Positions 31,901-37,908 of a DNA stretch of 42,073 nucleotides are shown in pieces (within the stretch, counting starts at the first letter, position 1; each line of letters begins with the position of its first letter). The DNA is from an uncultured Pelagibacteraceae bacterium (GTDB taxonomy: Bacteria; Pseudomonadota; Alphaproteobacteria; Pelagibacterales; Pelagibacteraceae). The position numbers and the translations under genes are program-made. The notes beneath the pieces are model-generated. The model did no database searches and had not been told where the DNA came from. It was given only the letters and a program-made list of their open reading frames with translations. Where the stretch lies: assembly GCA_902567045.1 (NCBI GenBank), contig CACFLJ010000011.1, forward strand, positions 1 through 42,073. Reading direction: 5' to 3'.

Positions 31901-31980
31901 TCCCCTTTTTTTACAAGTACTTCGATTATTTCAACACTTTCAAAGTCTCCTATATCAGGAACTAATAAATCTAGTTTCAT
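28915..31980 (-). CDS. aceE: Pyruvate dehydrogenase E1 (homodimeric type) with fused N-terminal lipoyl domain
   Basis: 1021 residues. Residues 1-78 are a lipoyl domain with the modification site ESDKSSVEVPS, Lys42, and the LVPDIGDFESVEIIEV start typical of E2. A charged, Thr/Pro/Glu-containing linker runs from about 79 to 140. From about 141 (DDIDPVETKEWLDSL) to the end it is a normal AceE: the thiamine-diphosphate motif GDGEMDE is at 363-369, followed by NLQRLDGPVRGNG and later GTAYTNHDIEMIPIYLFYS (quoted in part). It decarboxylates pyruvate and transfers acetyl to lipoyl. Met136 marks where an unfused E1 would start, but no ribosome-binding site precedes it. E2 follows with no gap. A fusion in this orientation is unusual. 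Confidence 0.93.
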   Translation of the reverse strand: MKLDLLVPDIGDFESVEIIEVLVKKGDKINKNDPVVTLESDKSSVEVPSNYEGIIENINVKIGDKVSKGDLILTLSSENKAEHETISKTLDEKIPPSTEKLIEEAETATKPDIKVETKVLEPKQIKQTRLINEVKMVSSNDDIDPVETKEWLDSLSAVLQNDGSERAHFLIKQLIDQSYKAGSKIPHTQTTPYVNTIPPEEEKRSPGDQNIERKLRSLIRWNAAAMVVRANKKYPELGGHIGTFASAATLYDVGMNHFWRAKNNKFGGDLVYFQGHSAPGMYARAFLEGRLNEKLLDRFRQEVQTGGLSSYPHPWLMPNFWQFPTVSMGIGPMLAIYQARFMKYLINRGLIKDEGRKVWAFLGDGEMDEPESLGAIGLAARENLDNLIFVVNCNLQRLDGPVRGNGKIIQELEGIFRGGGWNVLKVIWGSYWDPLLANDKTGHLVKIMNETVDGEYQAFKARNGLYVREKFFGKYPETTELVSSMSDTDIWRLNRGGHDPHKVYAAYDKAVNHKGSPTVIIAKTIKGYGMGKSGESVNTTHQQKKLDVDDLMYYRDRFDVPLTDSQVKNIEYFKPDENSEEIKYLKKRRLELGGFIPERTSYSKPIKAPVKDIFDFMKKSSGEKEMSTTMALVRMLTNLLRDKNVAPKLVPIIPDEARTFGMEGFFQRIGIYAHEGQKYEPEDSAQLSSYREEKSGQVLEEGITEAGSMSSWIAAGTAYTNHDIEMIPIYLFYSMFGFQRIGDFAWAAGDSQARGFLIGATAGRTTLAGEGLQHQDGHSHLLASTIPNCISYDPTFHYELAVIFREGLRRMHEKNENIFYYITTMNENYSHPEMPKDCEDGILKGMYKIKETSGSKDAKIQLLGSGTILREMMAASEILKNEYQVDSEVWSVTSFNELRKNGMEVERFNLLNPAEKNKKSYVEECLGKQQGPILTATDYMRINADQIRPFTKKSFYSLGTDGYGRSDTRKNLRNFFEVDKEHIVAYSLSILANEQLVASKYAEDAIKKYKIDKNKPMPTKM

Positions 31981-32057
31981 TTTTGTAATATATATATATC
32001 AATATTTGCTAAAAAAATAATTTACATTATTAATTATGTATAAAAACTGTACAAATT

Positions 32058-32134
32058 GCGCCTGTAGCTCAATTGGATAGAGCGCTTGGCTACGGACCAG
32101 GAGGTTCTGGGTTCAACTCCTAGCAGGCGCACCA
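32058..32134 (+). tRNA. tRNA-Arg (anticodon ACG), CCA encoded
   Basis: 77 bases forming a full cloverleaf: acceptor GCGCCTG with CAGGCGC, D-loop AGCTCAATTGGATAGAGC, anticodon stem CTTGG/CCAGG around loop CTACGGA (anticodon ACG, read as ICG after deamination), T-arm GGTTCAACTCC and encoded CCA. It lies 77 bases from the divergent E1 start. It is followed after 14 bases by a small ORF and a thioesterase gene that appear to lack their own promoter. Confidence 0.96.
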
Positions 32135-32148
32135 AAACGAAAGGATAA

Positions 32149-32232
32149 ATGAAAATATCACTTGAAAAATCTGTAATATATTTCTTTTGTTTAGTTTTAT
32201 TATTTATACTAATTATGGCAATAATCCTTTAA
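32149..32232 (+). CDS. Putative 27-residue single-span membrane peptide
   Basis: An ORF of 27 codons plus stop. It starts with ATG at 32149, with AAGGA at 32141-32145 three bases upstream. The peptide begins MKISLEKSV and continues as an almost unbroken hydrophobic run of 18 residues (Ile, Tyr, Phe, Cys, Leu, Val, Met, Ala), as a single membrane helix would. Its TAA stop shares its last A with the ATG of the thioesterase gene (TAATG at 32230-32234), the same junction seen between proven gene pairs in this window. It may be a real small protein or a leader that couples thioesterase translation. I recognise no family. Confidence 0.5.
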   Translation: MKISLEKSVIYFFCLVLLFILIMAIIL

Positions 32233-32657
32233 TGAAAAAAAAATTTGAACAATTAAGTAATAAGCCAAGCTACATGAAACATAATGGTGGTTTATTATTT
32301 AGATCTATTACCAAGAAAAAATTTGAATTTAAGACTAAGATTAAAAAAACACATTTAAATAAAGCTGGAATAACTCATGGTGGTTATATTTGTACAGTCA
32401 TTGATGCAGGCGCAGGTACTGCTTGTCATAGAGCAAGTGGAAACAAACCATGTGTAACTATTTCATTAGATATAAAATTTATAGCTCCCTCAAACCTTGG
32501 GGATGAATTATTGGGAACAGTAGAAATTCAAAAAGTTACAAAGTCAATGGTATTTATAAATTGCAAACTAAAGTGTAAAAATAAATTAATTGCAAGTGCG
32601 GTTGGGATTTGGAAAATTTTAAGGAGACCTCTTCCAAATGCTGGACTGGGTGGATAA
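32232..32657 (+). CDS. PaaI-type hotdog-fold thioesterase
   Basis: 141 residues from the ATG at 32232; the frame is open 45 bases further upstream, but the Met at 32187 would run through the small ORF in another frame. Hotdog-fold acyl-CoA thioesterase of the PaaI/4HBT group: the HGG motif is at residues 49-51 and the conserved acidic Asp58 in VIDAGAGTA, then SLDIKFIAPS and VGIWKI as expected strands. It hydrolyses an acyl- or aryl-CoA of unknown identity. It follows tRNA-Arg and the 27-codon ORF, and ends 3 bases from the convergent TRAP permease gene. Confidence 0.85.
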   Translation: MKKKFEQLSNKPSYMKHNGGLLFRSITKKKFEFKTKIKKTHLNKAGITHGGYICTVIDAGAGTACHRASGNKPCVTISLDIKFIAPSNLGDELLGTVEIQKVTKSMVFINCKLKCKNKLIASAVGIWKILRRPLPNAGLGG

Positions 32658-32660
32658 GTT

Positions 32661-34646
32661 TTATTTTCTTAATTGAAGAACAAATATTGGCAACACTAAA
32701 ACTAAACCAATAATCGACGAACTTAAACCAGGCGCAATAAATAATAGTGAAATAATTCCCAAATACCATCTTTGAAAACTAGAAACTTTTTTAAATAGAT
32801 AGCCTGTAAATCCGATTCCAATCAAACCAATTCCAATCATCGCAGAAATTAAAGTTACAAAAAAATCATAAAAATTAAATCCTTGAGCAACTAATAACAG
32901 AGATGGAGAATATACAAATACAAAAGGTACAAGGGCTTTTGCAATTCCTAACCTAAATGCAGTATTACCTGTGGTAAATGGATTTGAACCTGCAATTCCA
33001 GCGGCAGCGTATGCTGCAAGAGCAACAGGGGGTGTTATGTCAGCTAAAACACCATAATAAAATACAAAAAAGTGAGAAACAATGGGCTCAATTTGTAATT
33101 GAGTAAGAGCTGGGGCTGCAACAGCAACTAGTATTATATATGTTGCTGTAGTTGGTACTCCTGTACCCATAAATATGCATGATATAGCAATTAATATTAA
33201 TGAAAAAAATAATGTTAGATCAGCTAAAGAAAAATAATTAAAAGGCAAAAAGTTTAAAAAGAAACCTCCAATATCACCAGCCGTTTGAATTACTACATAA
33301 CCTAATCTAAAGCCAACGCCTGTAAGTGTAACTACACCAACAATAATTCCAATTGATGTTGCAGCAGCTCCAACTGCTAAAGTATTCTTTGCACCTCTTG
33401 CAAGACATTCGAATAAGTCTTTTAAAGTAAGTCTATTTTTTTTTCTAATAAATCCAATAACGACACATGCAATTATTCCATTTACCGCTGCATAATCTGG
33501 AGTACGACCAATTAAAATTAAATATACCAAAATAAATAATGGAACTATTGAGAGCCAATTGTCTTGTATAATTTTTATAAATTTAGGAACTTCACTTTCA
33601 TTTAAACCTCTAAGTCCTAGTTTTTTTGCCTCTAAATGAACCATTACAAATATTCCAAAATAGTGAAGCAAAGCTGGAATTAACGCAGCTGCTAAAATAT
33701 CTCTTAAAGGTAATTCTAAATATTCTACCATAATAAATGCTGCAGCCCCTAAGATTGGAGGGGTTATTTGTCCACCAGTAGATGCTGTGGCCTCTACAGC
33801 GCCAGAAAAATGTGGAGGGTATCCAACTTTTTTCATTGCAGGTATTGTTAAAGATCCAGTTGTTACTGTATTTGCAATTGAAGACCCAGATATGGTTCCT
33901 AAAAATGCTGAAGAAAAAATTGCTACTTTTGCTGGTCCTCCAGAATATCGTCCAGCTATTACCATTGCCAAATCAATAAATAATTGCCCAAGTCCTATTC
34001 GTGTTGCAAGTACACCAAATAAAATAAATAAAAAAACATATTGAGCCATAACACCAACAGCGATTCCATAAATTCCTTGGTTAGTTATATAAATATGATT
34101 TACAAATCCTGCCCAACTACTGCCACCGTGCTTTAAAGCTCCAGGGAAAATAGGACCATAAAGTGCAAAAATCATAAATATTACACATATTAACGGCAGT
34201 GTGTATCCAATAGACCTTCTTGCAGCTTCAAGGGTCAAAATTATAAGTATTGATCCCATGATAACTTCAGTACTTGATGGATTTCCTACTCTACTAGCTA
34301 ATATTTCAGGAGGCAATAAAGGTAGATAAAGTGCAGTTATTACAACTAGAATTGAAAAAATAATATCTATTATTGGAACTTTGCTTTTTGATTTTTCATC
34401 AGGAAAACTTTTCCAATTATAAAATAGAAATACTAGACCAACTACAAAAGAAATATGAATACCTCTGTGAAGTATATCTCTAATTGTTCCAAATCCTGAG
34501 GCATAAAAATGGTAAATTGACATTGTAACTAATGCAATAAACGTCAATAGTTTCAGAAAATTTTTTAATTTTCTTTCGTTACTTTTTATTTCAAACTTTT
34601 CTTCAAGTTTTGAAACTTCCTCAGGAGATATATTAAATTGAGACAT
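32661..34646 (-). CDS. TRAP transporter fused permease (4TM/12TM, TAXI-associated)
   Basis: Inner-membrane protein of 661 residues that joins the small (DctQ-like) and large (DctM-like) TRAP subunits. A cytoplasmic N-terminus of about 40 polar residues precedes the first helices. The large-subunit part contains LFGVLATRIGLGQLF, FLGTISGSSIANTVTTGSLTIP (quoted in part as GSSIANTV), the STGGQITPPILGAAAFIM region and a second half with TGVPTTATYIIL, all typical of DctM. It imports an organic acid by sodium or proton coupling, with the binding protein encoded just upstream. Its start lies 5 bases after a strong hairpin that includes its ribosome-binding site. Confidence 0.92.
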   Translation of the reverse strand: MSQFNISPEEVSKLEEKFEIKSNERKLKNFLKLLTFIALVTMSIYHFYASGFGTIRDILHRGIHISFVVGLVFLFYNWKSFPDEKSKSKVPIIDIIFSILVVITALYLPLLPPEILASRVGNPSSTEVIMGSILIILTLEAARRSIGYTLPLICVIFMIFALYGPIFPGALKHGGSSWAGFVNHIYITNQGIYGIAVGVMAQYVFLFILFGVLATRIGLGQLFIDLAMVIAGRYSGGPAKVAIFSSAFLGTISGSSIANTVTTGSLTIPAMKKVGYPPHFSGAVEATASTGGQITPPILGAAAFIMVEYLELPLRDILAAALIPALLHYFGIFVMVHLEAKKLGLRGLNESEVPKFIKIIQDNWLSIVPLFILVYLILIGRTPDYAAVNGIIACVVIGFIRKKNRLTLKDLFECLARGAKNTLAVGAAATSIGIIVGVVTLTGVGFRLGYVVIQTAGDIGGFFLNFLPFNYFSLADLTLFFSLILIAISCIFMGTGVPTTATYIILVAVAAPALTQLQIEPIVSHFFVFYYGVLADITPPVALAAYAAAGIAGSNPFTTGNTAFRLGIAKALVPFVFVYSPSLLLVAQGFNFYDFFVTLISAMIGIGLIGIGFTGYLFKKVSSFQRWYLGIISLLFIAPGLSSSIIGLVLVLPIFVLQLRK

Positions 34647-34651
34647 AATAA

Positions 34652-34677
34652 TGCCCTAGGTCTAATGACCTAGGGCA
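34652..34677 (-). promoter_or_regulatory. Hairpin hiding the permease ribosome-binding site
   Basis: Perfect 11-base-pair stem (TGCCCTAGGTC with GACCTAGGGCA) and a 4-base loop, in the 57-base gap between the TAXI binding-protein and permease genes. Seven of eleven pairs are G-C, striking in this AT-rich setting. On the coding (minus) strand the 3' arm holds AGGG ending 7 bases before the permease ATG, an ideal Shine-Dalgarno position. No U-tract follows, so it is not an ordinary terminator. It may protect the binding-protein message and lower permease translation. Confidence 0.7.
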
Positions 34678-34703
34678 CAATATATTTAAGAATACTTATA
34701 AAT

Positions 34704-35711
34704 TTAATTTATAAGTCCTGCTTCTTTATAGAACTTTTCTGCACCAGGATGTAATGGTACTCCTACTCCAGAAAGAGCTGTATCAGGTGTTATTGTTTTA
34801 CCTTTAGCGTGACCAACATCCATAAGCTTTCTAGATTCTTTATTCCATAAAGCTTTAGTTATTTGATATATTAGCTCATTATCTTCTTTTGCAGAAGTAA
34901 ACCATTGAGCACCGACTGCTACAGTATTTACTTCATCAACACCTTCGTAAGTTCCTGAAGGAATTGGGCTTTGTGAGAAAAATCCATATTTTGAAGTTAA
35001 TGCTTTAGCTCCTGCACCATCTATAGGAACTAGTTTTATATCAACTGCAGATGCTAACTCAACAATTGCTCCTGTTGGAAAACCTGCTACGACAAAAATT
35101 GCATCAACTTTACCATTTCTTAATGCATCTGTAGCCGCTTTACCTTTCAGAGCTTCAGCTTTTACGTCACTAGTGCTTAGACCATTAGATTCTAAAATTA
35201 ATTTAGCATCAACATACGTACCAGATCCAGGTTCATCGAGTGAAACTCTTTTACCTTTTAGATCTTTAACAGAGTTTATATTGCTTTTTTTAAGAGCAAC
35301 TAAATGAATGTGTTCTTGAAAGAGTGCTGCGATAGTTCTTAAATCTTTTGCCGGTTCTTTTCCTTCCATAGTACCAGTGCCAGTGTAAGCCCAATAAGCA
35401 ACATCAGACTGTGCAAATCCTGAATTTCTTAAACCTGAAATTATAGCATTTACATTATCTACTGATCCTCTTGATGAAACAGCAGATGCAATCAAGTTAG
35501 GAACTCCACAACTTCCACCTTTACCACATTCCCTTGATCCCGGCGGTTTAGAAATTGCATTTGCAATCATTCCACCAACTGGATAATAAGTGTAAGCTGT
35601 TCCTCCTGTACCAATTGTAAAAAATTTTAGTTCTTGAGCAAACGATTTACCTGACAAACCAAGTGTCAGAAGTAATATCATTAGAGAACTTTTGAATAAG
35701 TTTTTCATCAT
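34704..35711 (-). CDS. TAXI-family TRAP transporter substrate-binding protein
   Basis: Periplasmic binding protein of about 335 residues. The signal peptide has a Lys-rich start, a Leu-rich core (SLMILLLTLGLSG) and a likely cut after SFA before QELKFF. The mature start KFFTIGTGGTAYTYYPVGG is typical of TAXI proteins, and a short Cys pair (ECGKGGSC) occurs near residue 65. Start choice: ATG at 35711 (or 35708), with GGAG at 35720-35717 five bases upstream; the in-frame GTG at 35717 overlaps that site and is not favoured. It captures an organic substrate for the fused permease encoded next. Binding proteins are usually needed in excess, which fits the hairpin that follows. Confidence 0.92.
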   Translation of the reverse strand: MMKNLFKSSLMILLLTLGLSGKSFAQELKFFTIGTGGTAYTYYPVGGMIANAISKPPGSRECGKGGSCGVPNLIASAVSSRGSVDNVNAIISGLRNSGFAQSDVAYWAYTGTGTMEGKEPAKDLRTIAALFQEHIHLVALKKSNINSVKDLKGKRVSLDEPGSGTYVDAKLILESNGLSTSDVKAEALKGKAATDALRNGKVDAIFVVAGFPTGAIVELASAVDIKLVPIDGAGAKALTSKYGFFSQSPIPSGTYEGVDEVNTVAVGAQWFTSAKEDNELIYQITKALWNKESRKLMDVGHAKGKTITPDTALSGVGVPLHPGAEKFYKEAGLIN

Positions 35712-35787
35712 TTTCACTCCAATCTATTAATTATTATTACTATTTAATATTAATCAATTATTATTGTCTATATAAATTTAGAAGTAT

Positions 35788-37746
35788 TTATGGTGTCTTA
35801 AGTTCATCCAAATTTTTAAATTCATTTAAAATATTAGGATTTATAAGAGCTTGAATATTTTTTATTTTATTTCCTTCAATTGTATTTCTGACAGCAATCT
35901 CAACTATTTTTCCATTTTTTGTTCTCGGTATATCTGAGACCTCAATTATTTTTTTGGGCACATGACGTGGGGATGCGTCTTTACGTATAGCCTTCTTTAA
36001 ATTAAAAGATAAATCTTCATTTAACGACTTGGGTTTCTTTAAAACAACAAATAATATAATTCTTACATCATTATCCCATTTCTGACCTATAACTATTGAC
36101 TCTTTAACTTCTTTAAATTTATCCACTACAGAATATATCTCAGCAGTACCTAACCTTGCTCCACCAGGATTTAGTGTAGCATCTGATCTTCCATAAATTA
36201 CATAACCTCCGTTAGATTTTCTTTCAGCAAAATCTCCATGATGCCAAACATTTTTATATTTTTTGAAATATGCACTCTTATATTTTTTATTATTCTTATC
36301 ATTCCAAAATAACTTTGGCATTGAAGGAAAAGGCGATTTACAAACTAATTCCCCTTTTTGATTTGTTAAGGATTTTCCTCTTTCAGAAAAAACATCAGTA
36401 TTCATTCCTAATCCGTTATTTTGAATCTGTCCCCTGTAAACTGGTGAATATATATTTCCTAATACGAAGCACGATACTAAGTCTGTTCCACCTGCAATAG
36501 ACGCTAAATGAACATTTTTTTTTATATTTTTATAAACATAATCAAAACCCTCAGATGATAAGGGTGATCCGGTTGAACAAATAATTTTGAGATAATTTAG
36601 TTTATATTTATTTTTAACCTTTACATTAAGCTTTTTTAATTGATCAATGTACTTAGCACTAATACCAAATAGAGAAATTTTTTCTTTCTCCGCTATCTTA
36701 AATAATAAATCATTTCTTTTATGCATTGGAAAACCATCAAATAACACAATAGATGCTTTAGATCCCAAAAAAGTCATTAACCAGTTCCACATCATCCACC
36801 CACAAGTAGTAAAATAAAATACATTATCTCCTTCCTTAACATCACAATGAAGTTTATGTTCTTTAAGATGCTGTAATAAAACCCCGCCGGCTCTATGACA
36901 TATGCATTTTGGTTTCCCTGTTGTTCCACTTGAATATAAAATTGCTAGCTCTTTATCAAAATCAAACTTTTTGAATATAAATTCTCTATCTTTTTTAAAT
37001 TTAATTTTATTATAATAAAAAATTTTAATTCCTTTGATCTTATTTTGTTTTAAACTTTTTTTACCTGGATAATTAGTAATTAAAACACATTTAATAGATT
37101 TAATTTTTTTTAGAATAGCTGGTAATCTTTCAAGTACATTTATCTCTTTACCATTGTAATAATACCTATCTGTAATTATTAATACTTTTGGTTTAATTTG
37201 AGAAAATCTTTCTATGACACCTTGTGTACCAAAGTCTGGTGAACAGGATGACCAAATGGCTCCAATAGCACTAGTTGCTAAAAAGCTTTCAACTGTCTCA
37301 ATTTGATTTACTGTATACGCTGCAATTCTGTCTTTTTCTTTGATTTTATTTTTTTTAAAAAAATTAATTAGTTTTAGAGTGTTATTATTTAATTCATTCC
37401 AAGATTTTTCTTCTCGGTATCCATTTTCACTAATAAATGTAACAGCCTTTGAATTATCGTTTTTAGACAACAAATTTTCAGCATAGTTTAATTTAGATTT
37501 TACTAAAAATTTACTTTTAAAAATTTCTTTTGGAAAATGAAATTTATCATTTTTGATACCTTTTATATTTGAAAATTCCCATATAGAAGACCAGAAAAGC
37601 TTTGGGTTTTCAATTGTCCAGTTATACAATTTTTTATAATTTTTCTTAGGCGTGTAATTAAATTTCTTTGCTAAAAACTTTTCAAATTCAAATAAATTTG
37701 ATTTTGATTTTGTTTGAGAATTTGCTTCCCACAATTTATGAGGCAT
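35788..37746 (-). CDS. Acetoacetyl-CoA synthetase
   Basis: AMP-forming acyl-CoA ligase of 652 residues, assigned to acetoacetate-CoA ligase. The P-loop is LYSSGTTGKPKCICHRAGG (residues about 270-288). Features that separate it from acetyl-CoA synthetase are the FYFTTCGWMMWNWLMTFLG stretch and SIAGGTDLVSCFVLGNIYSP followed by VYRGQIQ. The C-terminal ligase Lys lies in PRTKNGKIVE. The N-terminus LWEANSQTKSKSNLFEFE fits the family. It would activate acetoacetate for entry into central carbon metabolism. It is 70 bases upstream of the TAXI binding-protein gene on the same strand, so acetoacetate or a related keto acid is a candidate for that transporter. The 70-base gap could contain a second promoter. 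Confidence 0.9.
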   Translation of the reverse strand: MPHKLWEANSQTKSKSNLFEFEKFLAKKFNYTPKKNYKKLYNWTIENPKLFWSSIWEFSNIKGIKNDKFHFPKEIFKSKFLVKSKLNYAENLLSKNDNSKAVTFISENGYREEKSWNELNNNTLKLINFFKKNKIKEKDRIAAYTVNQIETVESFLATSAIGAIWSSCSPDFGTQGVIERFSQIKPKVLIITDRYYYNGKEINVLERLPAILKKIKSIKCVLITNYPGKKSLKQNKIKGIKIFYYNKIKFKKDREFIFKKFDFDKELAILYSSGTTGKPKCICHRAGGVLLQHLKEHKLHCDVKEGDNVFYFTTCGWMMWNWLMTFLGSKASIVLFDGFPMHKRNDLLFKIAEKEKISLFGISAKYIDQLKKLNVKVKNKYKLNYLKIICSTGSPLSSEGFDYVYKNIKKNVHLASIAGGTDLVSCFVLGNIYSPVYRGQIQNNGLGMNTDVFSERGKSLTNQKGELVCKSPFPSMPKLFWNDKNNKKYKSAYFKKYKNVWHHGDFAERKSNGGYVIYGRSDATLNPGGARLGTAEIYSVVDKFKEVKESIVIGQKWDNDVRIILFVVLKKPKSLNEDLSFNLKKAIRKDASPRHVPKKIIEVSDIPRTKNGKIVEIAVRNTIEGNKIKNIQALINPNILNEFKNLDELKTP

Positions 37747-37908
37747 AAAAAAATATATTTAATTTTTAGAAATTATGATAACCTTAAAACATTAAATAAT
37801 AAAAATGAGAACTTTTTCCTCAATGATTCGGACTAGTTTTAGCCCATTTTTGTTCTTTAGAGGTAACAATATATAGTATTGGTAAAAAAACCTATACCAA
37901 AGCTAGAA

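Noticed and set aside
31981..32057. Possible sigma-70 promoters for the E1 gene (TTGTAC, 17 bases, AATAAT on the minus strand) and for tRNA-Arg
   Set aside because: The plus-strand boxes have poor spacing and the minus-strand boxes are weak; in AT-rich DNA these matches are not convincing enough to list as features.
32652..32664. Terminator between the convergent thioesterase and TRAP permease genes
   Set aside because: The gap is 3 bases and no hairpin with a T-tract is visible around it.
33782..34044. Overlapping plus-strand frames inside the TRAP permease gene
   Set aside because: Shadows of a membrane-protein gene; the opposite strand has the conserved TRAP motifs.
37805..37876. A 23-codon ORF (ATG to TAG) in the gap before the helicase gene
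   Set aside because: No ribosome-binding site, no coupling to the helicase frame and no membrane or leader-like pattern; likely chance.
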